A stretch of DNA of 64,000 bases from Nakamurella flavida (GCF_030811475.1 NZ_JAUSQV010000001.1:868001-932000), one strand, 5' to 3'. Positions 41,528 through 50,764 are shown, counted from the stretch's first letter. Program-made: numbers and translations. Notes: a model not told the origin generated them from the letters alone.

Positions 41528-43354
41528 ATGACCTTGACGAGCGGGGACCGGACCTGGACGGGGTGGGACGGCGCCGGTCGGCGTCCCCCCGGTCTGAGCC
41601 CGATCGTGCGGCCGCCGGGCAGCAGTTCCCGCCTGTCCGGACCCGCCGTGGACAGCGGCCAGCACACCTTCGACGAGCTGGGCGACCCGCTGCGCGAGGT
41701 CACCTTCGTGGTCGTCGACCTGGAGACCACCGGCGGTTCGGCCCAGACCGAGGCGATCACCGAGATCGGTGCGGTCAAGGTGCGGGGCGGCGAGGTGCTC
41801 GGCGAGTTCGCCACCCTGGTCGACCCGGGGCGGTCCATCCCCCCGCAGATCACCGTGCTCACCGGCATCTCCGACGCGATGGTGGTGGACGCTCCCCGCA
41901 TCGGCACGGTCCTCCCGGGCTTCCTGGAGTTCATCCGTGGATGCGTGCTGGTGGCCCACAACGCGTCCTTCGACGTGGGTTTCCTGCGCGCGGCGTGCGC
42001 GCAGCTGCAGATGGTCTGGCCCGCCCCCGCGGTGGTGTGCACGGTCCGGCTGGCCCGGTCGGTGCTGAGCAAGGCGGAGGCACCCAGCGTCCGTCTGTCG
42101 GCCCTGGCCCCCCTGCTGGGCTCCCGGGTCGCCCCCGACCACCGCGCGCTGACCGACGCCCGGGCCACCGTCGACGTGCTGCACGCCCTCTTCGAGCGGC
42201 TCGGCACGGTCGGCGTGCACAGCCTGACCGAGCTGCGCGACGCCGCCCGGGACGTGGCGCCGGGTCGACGCCGCAAGCGACACCTGGCCGATCACCTGCC
42301 GGCGGCGCCGGGCGTCTACCTGTTCAAGGGCCCACGGGACGAGGTCCTCTACGTGGGCACCTCGCAGGACCTGCGACAGCGGGTGCGGTCGTACTTCTCG
42401 GCCAGTGAGACCCGCCCGCGCATCGCCCGCATGGTGCTGCTGGCCGAGCGCGTGGACCACGTCGAGTGCGCGCACGCCCTGGAGGCGGAGGTGCGCGAGC
42501 AACGGTTGATCGCCGCCCACCAACCTCCGTACAACCGCCGGTCGAGAGCGCCGATGAAGGTCTGCTGGGTGGTGTTGACCCAGGAGGCCTTCCCGCGCCT
42601 GTCGATCGCCCGGCGACCCGCCGACGGCCAGTCGTGTCTGGGGCCGTTCACCACCCAGCAGGCCGCCCGGACGGCTGTCGAGGCTCTGCACGACGTGGTG
42701 CCCATCCGGACGTGCACGGCACGCATCTCCCGGCGGGCGCCGTCCGGATCGGCCTGCGCCCTGGCCGAGCTCGGCCGCTGCGGGGCGCCGTGCGAGGGCC
42801 GGCAGGGGCCGGATGCCTACGCGGAGCACCCGGACCGGATCGCGGCGCTGTTCGACGGCCGGTCGGACGAGGTGCTGGTCGCTCTGCGGACCCGGCTGCA
42901 GATGCTGTCCGCCGGGGGCCGGTTCGACCAGGCCGCCGTCCTGCGCGACCGGTTGTCCGTGCTGGCCGCGGCGGTGGACCGGCGGCAGCGGCTGGGGGCC
43001 TTCGCGGCCATCGACCACCTGGTGGTGGCCCGGCCGGACGGCGGCGGGTGGGAGCTCTCCGTGGTCCGCCGGGGTCGGCTGGTGGCCAGCGGTCGGGCCC
43101 GGCGCGGGGTCGACCCGATGCCGGTGGTGGAGCTGCTGGTCGCCTCGGCCGAGACGGTCCTGCCCGGCGTCGGCCCGCTCCCGGCGGCCTCCGCCGAGGA
43201 GACGGGGACGGTGCTGCGGTGGGTGGACCGGCCGGGATCGCGCCTGGTGCAGGCGAGCTCTCCCTGGGTCAGCCCGGCCGGCGGTGCCGGGCGGTGGCGC
43301 TCGTTCATGGCCACCGCCGACCTGGCCCGTGGGTCGCTGAGCCGACGGTGGTGA
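41528..43354 (+). CDS. DEDDh 3'-5' exonuclease fused to UvrC-like GIY-YIG domain
   Basis: The product is 608 residues. The DnaQ-type exonuclease (about 60-225) has FVVVDLETTGG, a middle AHNASFDVGFL aspartate, and HRALTDARATVDVL, the full DEDDh set. A UvrC N-terminal-like region (about 255-480) starts with PAAPGVYLFKGPRDEVLYVGTSQDLRQRVRSYF (PGVYLF, VLYVGTS), the GIY-YIG core, and continues to a UvrB-interaction-like segment ([14 protein letters not shown]). The UvrC endonuclease V and HhH parts are absent. This is the Rv2191 family, sometimes called Cho-like; it probably acts in excision repair. Start ATG 41528. The last six codons lie in a 14-bp tandem repeat. Confidence 0.88.
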   Translation: MTLTSGDRTWTGWDGAGRRPPGLSPIVRPPGSSSRLSGPAVDSGQHTFDELGDPLREVTFVVVDLETTGGSAQTEAITEIGAVKVRGGEVLGEFATLVDPGRSIPPQITVLTGISDAMVVDAPRIGTVLPGFLEFIRGCVLVAHNASFDVGFLRAACAQLQMVWPAPAVVCTVRLARSVLSKAEAPSVRLSALAPLLGSRVAPDHRALTDARATVDVLHALFERLGTVGVHSLTELRDAARDVAPGRRRKRHLADHLPAAPGVYLFKGPRDEVLYVGTSQDLRQRVRSYFSASETRPRIARMVLLAERVDHVECAHALEAEVREQRLIAAHQPPYNRRSRAPMKVCWVVLTQEAFPRLSIARRPADGQSCLGPFTTQQAARTAVEALHDVVPIRTCTARISRRAPSGSACALAELGRCGAPCEGRQGPDAYAEHPDRIAALFDGRSDEVLVALRTRLQMLSAGGRFDQAAVLRDRLSVLAAAVDRRQRLGAFAAIDHLVVARPDGGGWELSVVRRGRLVASGRARRGVDPMPVVELLVASAETVLPGVGPLPAASAEETGTVLRWVDRPGSRLVQASSPWVSPAGGAGRWRSFMATADLARGSLSRRW

Positions 43355-43462
43355 GCCGACGGCGGTGAGCCGACGGTGGTGAGTCGACGGTGGTGAGCCG
43401 ACGGTGGTGAGCCGACGGTGGTGAGTCGACGGTGGTGAGCCGACGGTGGTGAGCCGACGGAG
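43337..43462. repeat. Minisatellite: nine copies of a 14-bp unit
   Basis: Nine contiguous units of GTGAGCCGACGGTG (with variants) run from 43337 to 43462. Units 4 and 7 share a C-to-T change (GTGAGTCGACGGTG), giving a three-unit, 42-bp higher-order pattern. The array begins inside the exonuclease gene and supplies its stop codon. With 14 bp per unit the array is out of frame with coding. Confidence 0.95.
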
Positions 43463-43552
43463 ATCCGCACGACGGCCGGGCCGACGGGCACGCCCCGGCA
43501 TACGATGCGCCCGCCGGGGTCGAGCCCCGGCAGGGCGAGAGGGAGTGGACCG

Positions 43553-43828
43553 ATGGTGACCGCGATCGTGCTCATCCACGTGGATGCCAGCCGCATCCCG
43601 CAGGCCGCCCAGGAGATCGCCGACATCCCCGGGGTGGACCAGGTGTACTCGTGTGCCGGTGACGTCGATCTGGTGGCGATCACCCACGCCGCCGACCACG
43701 AGCAGATCGCCGAGCTCGTGCCCGGGCACATCTCGCAGGTGCCGGGCGTCCAGCGCACGATCACCCACATCGCGTTCCGCTCCTACAACCAGCGGGACGC
43801 CGACGACGCCTTCTCGATCGGCGGCTGA
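43553..43828 (+). CDS. Stand-alone Lrp/AsnC ligand-binding (RAM) domain protein
   Basis: The product is 91 residues, an alpha/beta RAM domain with no DNA-binding part: TAIVLIHVDASRIPQAAQEIADIPGVDQVYSCAGDVDLVAIT (IPGVDQVYSCAGDVDLVA), then HEQIAELVPGHISQVPGVQRTITHIAF. Stand-alone RAM proteins bind amino acids and may modulate full-length Lrp regulators or enzymes. ATG 43553 is preceded by AGGGAG. The neighbouring trpD suggests, but does not prove, amino-acid sensing tied to tryptophan. The family is common next to trpD and ctaE in actinobacteria. Confidence 0.88.
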   Translation: MVTAIVLIHVDASRIPQAAQEIADIPGVDQVYSCAGDVDLVAITHAADHEQIAELVPGHISQVPGVQRTITHIAFRSYNQRDADDAFSIGG

Positions 43829-43899
43829 CCCGGCGTCACACCCGGCCCGGACCGGGGCCGCGCCCCCCGCGGCCCGTCCGCGGGTGACCGGCCGGACGG

Positions 43900-44952
43900 T
43901 CAGCCGGCGAGACGTCGCCCGACCTCGACCCACCGGTCCAGCAGTCGTTCCGCCCCGCCGTCGTCGAGCGCGGCACCCGCGCGCTCCATCCCGCGACGCA
44001 GGTCGGCGGTGAGGTCGTCGGTGAGCCCGGCGTGGGTGGCCAGGGCCGCGGCCGCGTTCAGCACCACGGCGTCCCGCACCGCGCCCCGCTCGCCGGCGAA
44101 CAACTCCCGGGCCGCGGCGGTGTTCACCGCGGCGTCCCCACCGGCCAGATCGGCCGGCCGGGCGGGTGGGATGTCCAGATCGCGTGGGTCCACGGTGTCC
44201 CGGCGCACCGCACCGTCCCGGACGACCCAGACGCTGGACGTGGTGGTCGTGGTCAGCTCGTCCAGCCCGTCGTCGCCGCGGAAGACGAGGACCTCGGCGC
44301 CGCGGCGGGCGAACACCTCGGCCATCACCGGCGCCATCGTGGGGTCACCGCACCCGATGGCCCCCGCGACGGGCTGGGCGGGGTTGGTCAGCGGGCCGAG
44401 GAAGTTGAAGACGGTGGGGATGCCCATCTCCCGCCGGGGAGCGGCGGCGTGGCGCAGGGACGGGTGGTAGACCGGCGCGAAGCAGAAGCCGATGCCGGCC
44501 TCCCGCACGCACTCGGCCACCGCCGCGGCCGGCAGCGACAGCGGGACCCCGAGCGCCTCCAGCAGGTCCGCGGCCCCGCACTTGCTGGACGCGGCCCGGT
44601 TGCCGTGCTTGACCACCGGGGCGCCGGCCGCCGCCGTCACCACCGCGGCCATCGTCGAGATGTTCACCGTGTTGGCCCGGTCGCCGCCCGTGCCGACCAG
44701 GTCCACGGCCCGCACCGGGATCTCCACCCGGACGGCGTGGGCGAGCATGCTCCCGGCCAGGCCGGCGACCTCCGCCGCCGTGGCGCCCTTCGCACGGAGG
44801 GCGACGGCGAAACCGGCGAGCTGGGCAGAGGTGGCCTCCCCCGCCATGATGCGGTCCATCACCCAGCCGGTGTCGGCGTCGGCGAGATCGTTCCGACCGA
44901 GCAGGCGGGTCAGCAGGTCGGGCCACGTGCGCGTGGCGGTCGGGTGCGTCAC
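43900..44952 (-). CDS. trpD: Anthranilate phosphoribosyltransferase TrpD
   Basis: The product is 350 residues and joins anthranilate with PRPP, the second step of tryptophan synthesis. The diagnostic [20 protein letters not shown] (GTGGD, NxST), [23 protein letters not shown] (KHGNR), [30 protein letters not shown] (RxELG-type loop) and [11 protein letters not shown] motifs are present. ATG 44952 overlaps the stop of the upstream receiver-like gene as ATGA. No other trp genes are in the window; trpD also stands alone at this site in mycobacteria. Confidence 0.95.
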   Translation of the reverse strand: MTHPTATRTWPDLLTRLLGRNDLADADTGWVMDRIMAGEATSAQLAGFAVALRAKGATAAEVAGLAGSMLAHAVRVEIPVRAVDLVGTGGDRANTVNISTMAAVVTAAAGAPVVKHGNRAASSKCGAADLLEALGVPLSLPAAAVAECVREAGIGFCFAPVYHPSLRHAAAPRREMGIPTVFNFLGPLTNPAQPVAGAIGCGDPTMAPVMAEVFARRGAEVLVFRGDDGLDELTTTTTSSVWVVRDGAVRRDTVDPRDLDIPPARPADLAGGDAAVNTAAARELFAGERGAVRDAVVLNAAAALATHAGLTDDLTADLRRGMERAGAALDDGGAERLLDRWVEVGRRLAG

Positions 44953-45440
44953 GGGCGGCCCGGGGTCCCGGCCAGGTCACCGTGCAGGACCCTGCGCAGC
45001 ACGTGGGCGACCGTCTCGGCCGCGGTCACCGGGTCGAGCGGGTGCACCAGGACCTCGCTCGCCTGGGCCCAGGTCGCCAGCCAGCGGTCGTCGGCCCGTT
45101 TCACGACCAGGATCACCGGGGGGATCGGCGCACCACGGCGTCCGGCCTCCTGGTGGATCTGCCGGCTGATGCCGATGCCGCCCGTCGGCTGTGCCTCGCC
45201 GTCCAGGACGACCACGTCGACGCCGCCGGAGTCCACCGCCATCAGCACCTCGGCCACACCGGTCGCGTCCAGGAAGTCGATGCGGCCGATGTCGGCGGCC
45301 GGTCGGCGGCCGATGGCGGACCGGATCTGCTCGCGCACCTCGGGCCGGTGGCTGTGCACGAGGACGACCGGGCGGCGGTGGCCGTCCGGGCCCGCGGTGT
45401 CGTCGGGCCCTGCGGAGGATGGGTGCTGGGCAGCGGTCAC
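44949..45440 (-). CDS. Degenerate receiver-like protein coupled to trpD
   Basis: The product is 163 residues. Residues 30-155 follow the receiver fold: [20 protein letters not shown] first strand/helix, [23 protein letters not shown] with a candidate phospho-acceptor aspartate, [12 protein letters not shown] with the lysine, and [19 protein letters not shown] at the end. The acidic pair that binds magnesium in true receivers is replaced by Ser-His, so phosphorylation by a kinase is doubtful. GTG 45440 has GAGGA 5 nt upstream; a longer frame to 45575 has no such site. It overlaps trpD by ATGA. Role unknown. Confidence 0.7.
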   Translation of the reverse strand: MTAAQHPSSAGPDDTAGPDGHRRPVVLVHSHRPEVREQIRSAIGRRPAADIGRIDFLDATGVAEVLMAVDSGGVDVVVLDGEAQPTGGIGISRQIHQEAGRRGAPIPPVILVVKRADDRWLATWAQASEVLVHPLDPVTAAETVAHVLRRVLHGDLAGTPGRP

Positions 45441-45626
45441 GGTGTCCTCGTCCCTGGTCGGGCGGGCGGCGGGGTGACCCGCGCGCCGGGGTGGGCCCCC
45501 GTCCCACCCGCGGGAGCGGGCGGGTGGCGGCAGGGCCTGATCGTAGGGCTCCCGGCCGTCCGGCGGACGGCGCACGACGCCCGGAGCGGCGGCGGGACGC
45601 TCCGCCGGGGCCGGCCGGATATCGAT

Positions 45627-45643
45627 TTCGACAAGTTGTCGAA
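45627..45643. promoter_or_regulatory. Perfect palindrome, possible operator upstream of ctaE
   Basis: TTCGACAA (45627-45634), one central base, TTGTCGAA (45636-45643): eight-base perfect arms around a single G. It is about 110 bp upstream of the ctaE start and about 190 bp upstream of the receiver-like gene. Symmetry suits a dimeric regulator; I cannot name it. Confidence 0.5.
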
Positions 45644-45738
45644 GGTCGTGAACCCCGTGAGCTGCGAGGATGAGTCCGCTGTGCGCGACACGGGAGCGAC
45701 GTGTGGAACCCGTCGGCGCAACCCGGGCGCGGACAGGT

Positions 45739-45744
45739 CATAAT
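45739..45744 (+). promoter_or_regulatory. -10 element of ctaE (possible leaderless transcript)
   Basis: CATAAT lies seven bases before the GTG at 45751, which places the transcription start at or next to the start codon. No ribosome binding site is seen before the GTG. The -35 region is weak. Confidence 0.5.
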
Positions 45745-45750
45745 CGCTGG

Positions 45751-46371
45751 GTGACCACTGCGACCAGCCCGCCATCTGGGACGACGTCCATCACCGCGCG
45801 CATCCACACGATCAACCGACCGAACATGGTGAGTGTCGGGACGATCGTCTGGCTCGCCAGCGAGCTGATGTTCTTCGCCGGTCTCTTCGGCATCTACTTC
45901 ACCGCCCGCGCCACCCACGTCGGTGAGTGGCCGCCGCTGCCCACCGAGCTCGACGTGCCCTACGCCGTGTTCTTCACGGCGATCCTGGTGCTCTCGTCGG
46001 TGACCTGTCAGATGGGTGTGTTCGCCGCCGAGAAGGGCGACGTCTTCGGCCTCCGTCGGTGGTACCTGATCACCTTCGTGATGGGCCTGATCTTCGTCCT
46101 CGGCCAGGCGAACGAGTACCACACCCTGGTGACCGAGCACGAGACCACGCTCTCGTCATCGGCCTACGGCACGGTCTTCTACCTGACGACCGGCTTCCAC
46201 GGCCTGCACGTCATCGGTGGCCTGATCGCGTTCCTGCTGCTGATCTTCCGGACCAAGCTCAGCAAGTTCACCCCCGCCCAGGCCACCAGCGCCATCGTGG
46301 TCTCGTACTACTGGCACTTCGTCGACGTGGTGTGGATCGGTCTGTTCATGACCATCTACATCATCCGCTGA
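45751..46371 (+). CDS. ctaE: Cytochrome c oxidase subunit III (aa3 oxidase)
   Basis: The product is 206 residues with five predicted membrane helices, the short actinobacterial form. Family motifs are [20 protein letters not shown] (helix with glutamate), [32 protein letters not shown] (HGLHV) and the final [15 protein letters not shown] (YWHFVDVVW). It belongs to the cytochrome aa3 part of the bcc:aa3 supercomplex in the plasma membrane. GTG 45751 is the only start giving the usual N-terminus; a -10 box seven bases upstream suggests a leaderless message. It leads the ctaE-qcrC-qcrA-qcrB order typical of actinobacteria. Confidence 0.95.
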   Translation: MTTATSPPSGTTSITARIHTINRPNMVSVGTIVWLASELMFFAGLFGIYFTARATHVGEWPPLPTELDVPYAVFFTAILVLSSVTCQMGVFAAEKGDVFGLRRWYLITFVMGLIFVLGQANEYHTLVTEHETTLSSSAYGTVFYLTTGFHGLHVIGGLIAFLLLIFRTKLSKFTPAQATSAIVVSYYWHFVDVVWIGLFMTIYIIR

Positions 46372-46445
46372 GGGCCCTCGACCGGTATGTCTTCATACGA
46401 GGTCACCGCACCCACCCGCCGCGCCAAGAGTTCGAGGTGTCCCGC

Positions 46446-47255
46446 ATGAAGTCCTCCGAGAAGGGCCCCCGCAAGGGCCGTCTCCGCACCAAGATGGTTC
46501 GTCGCCTGTCGGGCAGTCTGGCGCTGTTGTTCGCCCTGACCACCCTGGGCCTGGTGTACGTCGCCCTGAGCCCCACCCCGCAGACGGCGGTCGCCGCCGA
46601 TGTCAGCGCCGAGCAGGTCGCCGCCGGCGCACAGCTGTACGCGAACTCGTGCATCACCTGCCACGGCTCCAACCTGCAGGGTGTCGAGGATCGTGGTCCG
46701 TCCCTGATCGGCACCGGTCAGGCCGCCACCTACTTCCAGGTCTCCACCGGCCGCATGCCGCTGGCCGACCACGGCGCGCAGGCGCCCCGCAAGGAGCCCT
46801 TCTTCAATCCGGAGGAGGTCGACCAGCTGGCCGCGTACGTCCAGGCCAACGGCGGCGGCCCGGTGGTGCCCGACGGTGAGCTGCAGAACACCGATGCCCT
46901 CGCGCTCGGCGGGGAGATGTACCGGCTCAACTGCGCCTCGTGCCACAACTTCACCGGCCAGGGCGGCGCCCTCTCCCAGGGCAAGTACGCGCCCAACCTG
47001 GATCCGGCCACCGATGAGCAGATCTACTCCGCGATGCTCTCCGGACCCGAGAACATGCCGAAGTTCTCCGACGGGCAGATCACCCCGGAGGAGAAGACCG
47101 CGATCATCGCGTTCATCCAGAACAACAAGCAGAGCATCGACCCGGGTGGGGCTCCGCTCGGTGGGTTCGGTCCTGCCCCCGAGGGCCTGATCGCCTTCGT
47201 CGTCGGCATGAGCGCCATCGTCGCCTTCACCCTGTGGATGGGATCCCGGGCATGA
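46446..47255 (+). CDS. qcrC: Diheme cytochrome c subunit of bcc complex (QcrC)
   Basis: The product is 269 residues. A membrane-inserting N-terminal segment (LSGSLALLFALTTLGLVYVAL) precedes two cytochrome c domains with heme motifs CITCH (near 75) and CASCH (near 178), and a C-terminal anchor helix (EGLIAFVVGMSAIVAFTLWM). Heme ligand methionines lie in GRMPLAD and ENMPKFSD. It passes electrons from the Rieske centre directly to the CuA centre of the oxidase. ATG 46446 has GAGGTG six bases upstream; GTG 46437 is the alternative. Its stop overlaps qcrA. Confidence 0.95.
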   Translation: MKSSEKGPRKGRLRTKMVRRLSGSLALLFALTTLGLVYVALSPTPQTAVAADVSAEQVAAGAQLYANSCITCHGSNLQGVEDRGPSLIGTGQAATYFQVSTGRMPLADHGAQAPRKEPFFNPEEVDQLAAYVQANGGGPVVPDGELQNTDALALGGEMYRLNCASCHNFTGQGGALSQGKYAPNLDPATDEQIYSAMLSGPENMPKFSDGQITPEEKTAIIAFIQNNKQSIDPGGAPLGGFGPAPEGLIAFVVGMSAIVAFTLWMGSRA

Positions 47256-48403
47256 CCATCACCAACCCCGGCGGGAACGCCGCCGGCACGGACACCTCCC
47301 ACAGCGCGGTCGAGGTCAGCGACGAAGAGCTGAAGTCGATGTCCCGCGAGGAGCTGGCCCGCCTGGGCGCCAAGCTCGACGGGGTCGAGCTCGTCGAGTA
47401 CGGCATCCGCTACGAGCCGGGTTCCCCGGCGGACAAGCGCGCCGAACGGGCCGTGTCCGCCTGGTTCCTGCTCACCGCGATCTTCGCGATCGCCTTCGTC
47501 GGCATCTTCCTGTTCTGGCCGCACGAGTACCAGACGGCCTACTCGGACAGCCAGCTCGCCTACGCGCTCTACACCCCGCTGATCGGCCTGACGCTGGGCG
47601 GCTCGCTCCTGTTCCTGGGCATCGGTGTCGTCGCCCTGGCCAAGAAGATCACCCCGCACGAGGTCGCCGTGCAGACGCGGCACGACGGATTCTCCGCGGA
47701 GGTCGATCGCAAGACCCTGTCCGGCGAGGTGTTCGACGTCGTCGACAAGTCCGGGCTTGTCAAGCGACGCGGCGTGCTCAAGGGCTCGCTCGTGCTCGCC
47801 GGTGGCGGCCTCGGCCTCGCGGCGACCGTCGGTGCTCTGGGTGGTTTCGTCAAGAATCCGTGGGCCGAGGGCGCCGACTCGCAGCTGTGGGTCACCCCGT
47901 GGGCTCCGCTGGCCGACGGCACCAAGATCCGGCTGACCCAGCAGGACGGGACGCCCGTGCGTCCGGAGGACCTCGAGGCCGGCTCCATGTCGACCGTCTA
48001 CCCCGGCGTCTCCGGCGGCGCGAAGTTCTCCGACGCGCCGGTGATGCTCTTCCGGGTCCGCCCCAACCAGGGCATCTCGATCCGGACCGGCCAGGAGGGT
48101 TTCCAGTTCGGCGACTACTACGCCTACTCCAAGATCTGCACGCACGTCGGTTGCCCCGTCTCGCTGTACGAGCAGCAGACCGGCCGTGTGCTGTGCCCGT
48201 GCCACCAGTCGCAGTTCGACCTGTACGACGGCATGCGCCCGGTGTTCGGTCCGGCGTCACGCCCGCTCCCCCAGCTCCCGATCGAGCTGGACAGCGAGGG
48301 TTACTTCGTGGCCACCAGTGATTTCATCGAAGCGGTCGGTCCCGGTTTCTGGGAAAACGGTAAATATCCTGCGTGGGGCTCCAGTCCGAAGGAACAGTCA
48401 TGA
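47252..48403 (+). CDS. qcrA: Rieske iron-sulfur subunit of bcc complex (QcrA)
   Basis: The product is 383 residues with three membrane helices (about 75-97, 110-135, 180-200), as usual for actinobacterial QcrA, and a C-terminal Rieske domain with CTHVGCPV and CPCHQSQFD, which supply two cysteines and two histidines to the [2Fe-2S] cluster. The third helix starts with KRRGVLKG, a twin-arginine-like motif. It accepts electrons from menaquinol. ATG 47252 overlaps the qcrC stop as ATGA, and its own stop overlaps qcrB. Confidence 0.95.
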   Translation: MTITNPGGNAAGTDTSHSAVEVSDEELKSMSREELARLGAKLDGVELVEYGIRYEPGSPADKRAERAVSAWFLLTAIFAIAFVGIFLFWPHEYQTAYSDSQLAYALYTPLIGLTLGGSLLFLGIGVVALAKKITPHEVAVQTRHDGFSAEVDRKTLSGEVFDVVDKSGLVKRRGVLKGSLVLAGGGLGLAATVGALGGFVKNPWAEGADSQLWVTPWAPLADGTKIRLTQQDGTPVRPEDLEAGSMSTVYPGVSGGAKFSDAPVMLFRVRPNQGISIRTGQEGFQFGDYYAYSKICTHVGCPVSLYEQQTGRVLCPCHQSQFDLYDGMRPVFGPASRPLPQLPIELDSEGYFVATSDFIEAVGPGFWENGKYPAWGSSPKEQS

Positions 48404-50001
48404 GTCGTCTCACCACCCCGACCAAGCCCAAGGGGCCGTCGATCGCCGCGAAGGGCCTGGACGAGGCGGACATCCGCTACCACGGCGCCCGTCCGCTGCG
48501 CACCCAGCTCAACAAGGTCTTCCCGAGCCACTGGTCGTTCATGCTCGGCGAGGCGTGCCTCTACTCCTTCGTCATCCTGCTGCTGTCGGGCGTCTACCTG
48601 ACGCTGTTCTACGACGCGTCCATGACGGAGACCGTCTACCAGGGCGTGTACGACAAGCTGCGTGGTGTCCCGATGTCGATGGCCTACGCCTCGACCCTGG
48701 ACATCTCCTTCGACGTCCGTGGCGGGCTGCTGATCCGGCAGATCCACCACTGGGCCGCGCTGATCTTCCTGTTCTCGATCATGATCCACATGATGCGGGT
48801 GTTCTTCACCGGTGGTTTCCGCAAGCCGCGTGAGGCCAACTGGGTCATCGGCGTCCTGCTGCTGGTGCTGGCCATGGCCGAGGGCTTCCTCGGCTACTCG
48901 CTCCCGGACGATCTGCTGTCCGGTACGGGCCTGCGCGCCGTCAGCGCGTTCATCCTGTCCATCCCGGTCATCGGGACGTGGATGCACTGGGCGGTCTTCG
49001 GCGGGGACTACCCCGGCGACATCGTCATCGGTCGGTTCTACTCGCTGCACATCCTGTTGATCCCGGGCATCCTGCTCGCCCTCATCGGTGTCCACCTCGC
49101 CCTGGTCTGGTTCCAGAAGCACACCCAGTTCCCCGGGCCGCGTGCCACCGAGAAGAACGTCGTCGGCGTCCGCATCCTGCCGACCTTCGCCGCCAAGGGC
49201 GGTGGCTTCTTCGGCATCGTCTTCGGTGTCATCGTCGCCATGGCCGGCGTCTTCCAGATCAACCCGATCTGGAACCTGGGTCCGTACAACCCCTCGCAGG
49301 TCTCCGCCGGTGTGCAGCCGGACTTCTACATGGGCTTCCTCGACGGCATGGTCCGCGTCTGGCCCAACTGGGAGGTCCGCAACATCTTCGGGCACTACAT
49401 GATCCCGGCGGTGTTCTTCCCGGCCATCCTCGGGTCGACGATCCTGCTCATCATCGTGATGATGTACCCCTGGATCGAGACGGCCTTCACCAAGGACAAG
49501 GCGATGCACAACCTGCTGCAGCGCCCCCGGGACGTCCCGGTGCGTACTGCCCTGGGTGCCGCGTTCATGGCCTTCTACATCATCAACCTGATCAACGGCG
49601 CGAACGATCTGATCGCGTTCAAGTTCGACATCTCGCTCAACGTGATGACGTGGGCGGGTCGGATCGGCTCGATCGTGGGTCCGGTGATCGTCTACATCGT
49701 CACCTACCGCCTGTGCCTGGGTCTGCAGCACTCGGACCGGGCGGTGCTCGAGCACGGTATCGAGACGGGCATCATCAAGCGTCTGCCCAGCGGGCAGTTC
49801 GTGGAGATCCACCAGCCCCTGGGCGGCGTGGACAGCCACGGACATCCCATCCCGCTGGCCTACCAGGGTGCGTCGGTGCCCAAGCGGATGAACCAGCTCG
49901 GTTCGGCCGGCGCTCCCGTCCCCGGGATCGTCAGCCCGAAGGACAACCGCGGGGAGCTCGAGTTCCACGACGAGATGTCCGGGTCGGCCACGGAACGCTG
50001 A
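48400..50001 (+). CDS. qcrB: Cytochrome b subunit of bcc complex (QcrB)
   Basis: The product is 533 residues with eight or nine membrane helices. The heme b histidines are in [23 protein letters not shown] and in [24 protein letters not shown]. The quinol-site PDWY-type motif appears as [11 protein letters not shown], as in actinobacteria. [22 protein letters not shown] is also typical ([12 protein letters not shown]). ATG 48400 follows AAGGAACAGTC and overlaps the qcrA stop. The site is the target of Q203-type inhibitors in mycobacteria. It ends the ctaE-qcrCAB operon, closed by a hairpin. Confidence 0.96.
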   Translation: MSRLTTPTKPKGPSIAAKGLDEADIRYHGARPLRTQLNKVFPSHWSFMLGEACLYSFVILLLSGVYLTLFYDASMTETVYQGVYDKLRGVPMSMAYASTLDISFDVRGGLLIRQIHHWAALIFLFSIMIHMMRVFFTGGFRKPREANWVIGVLLLVLAMAEGFLGYSLPDDLLSGTGLRAVSAFILSIPVIGTWMHWAVFGGDYPGDIVIGRFYSLHILLIPGILLALIGVHLALVWFQKHTQFPGPRATEKNVVGVRILPTFAAKGGGFFGIVFGVIVAMAGVFQINPIWNLGPYNPSQVSAGVQPDFYMGFLDGMVRVWPNWEVRNIFGHYMIPAVFFPAILGSTILLIIVMMYPWIETAFTKDKAMHNLLQRPRDVPVRTALGAAFMAFYIINLINGANDLIAFKFDISLNVMTWAGRIGSIVGPVIVYIVTYRLCLGLQHSDRAVLEHGIETGIIKRLPSGQFVEIHQPLGGVDSHGHPIPLAYQGASVPKRMNQLGSAGAPVPGIVSPKDNRGELEFHDEMSGSATER

Positions 50002-50016
50002 CCCACCTGCTCCACC

Positions 50017-50054
50017 CCACTGCGCGTCCGACCTCCGGGTCGGGCGCGCAGTGG
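50017..50054 (+). terminator. Terminator hairpin after qcrB
   Basis: CCACTGCGCG (50017-50026) pairs with CGCGCAGTGG (50045-50054), extended by CCGAC/GTCGG around a small loop. There is no long T-run, common in high-GC actinobacteria. It starts 16 bp after the qcrB stop. Confidence 0.75.
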
Positions 50055-50164
50055 TCTATCCGGGACGGAGCTGATTCACGAACCGGCGAGTGAGGCCGGG
50101 GGGCTCACCTCGGACCGACCGTCGCCGTCGAGCACGGTGACGCGGACGGACGCCTCCCCGTCGA

Positions 50165-50764
50165 TCACCGACGAGCAGTCGACCCCAGGGACACCGTCAC
50201 CGGCCGGTCGGCCGGGCAGTGGACGTCCCGGATCCCGTCAAGGGCGTCGCCCTCCGGAGCCGGGTCCGTCAGGATCCTGCGCACGCCCTCCGCCACTTCC
50301 GTGGCGTCGAACCGACGGGAGGGCTGCACGTCCAGGGCGGTAGCCACCTCCCGCACCACCTGCTCGTACTCGGCGTCCGTTCCCGGCCGCAACGACACCT
50401 CGCCCCGACCGGGCAGGGCGAGGACGAGTTCTGTTCCCGTCACCGATCCGGCGAGCGACCGTTCGCCACCGGGCAGGGCGGTGTCGAGGGCGAGCACGAT
50501 GCGCGCCAATCCCGGGTCGAGCACTCCCCGGAAGCCGGTCGACCGTCGCGACGGCAGGCCGTCGACCGAGACCATCATGTCGACCTCGCCGGTGAGATCG
50601 GGGCCGTTGCGCACCCAGCTGACGGATGCGGGTGAGCCCGGCGTCAGCGACACCCAGCTCGCGGGCAGATCGGCCGGCGGCGGCGTGGCGGGTGCCGAAC
50701 ACGCCGGGACGCCGAAGAGGATCGCCAGTACCCCGACCCTGCTCACCTCCATGGGCGGACGCAC
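50165..50764 (-). CDS. DUF4333-like lipoprotein, C-terminus cut by an apparent frameshift
   Basis: The open frame gives 199 residues. A lipoprotein signal ends in the lipobox GVPAC (cysteine near 22). The central part (25-160) is beta-rich and unrecognised. Near residue 178 a DUF4333-like motif starts (DVHCPADRPVTVS), then the frame ends after LGSTARR. In the next frame the expected continuation is present (VDCSSVIDG, then SVRVTVLDGDG) and runs to a stop at 50078. A single extra G in the C-run at 50183-50186 would restore it. GTG 50764 has AAGGGGGAG upstream. It may be a pseudogene, a sequencing error or a truly shortened protein. Confidence 0.7.
   Translation of the reverse strand: MRPPMEVSRVGVLAILFGVPACSAPATPPPADLPASWVSLTPGSPASVSWVRNGPDLTGEVDMMVSVDGLPSRRSTGFRGVLDPGLARIVLALDTALPGGERSLAGSVTGTELVLALPGRGEVSLRPGTDAEYEQVVREVATALDVQPSRRFDATEVAEGVRRILTDPAPEGDALDGIRDVHCPADRPVTVSLGSTARR

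Larger units (their letters stand above)
45441..45750. other. Regulatory gap between receiver-like gene and ctaE
   Basis: The 310-bp gap between divergent genes holds a perfect palindrome (45627-45643) and a ctaE -10 box (45739-45744). No gene is seen. Confidence 0.5.

Noticed and set aside
43337-43462. Possible CRISPR array
   Set aside because: The units are contiguous 14-mers with no spacers and there are no cas genes nearby; it is a minisatellite.
46376-46404. Small hairpin between ctaE and qcrC (GTATG/CATAC with outer CCTC/GAGG)
   Set aside because: The stem is short and bulged, and the genes are expected to be co-transcribed, so I do not call a terminator or switch.
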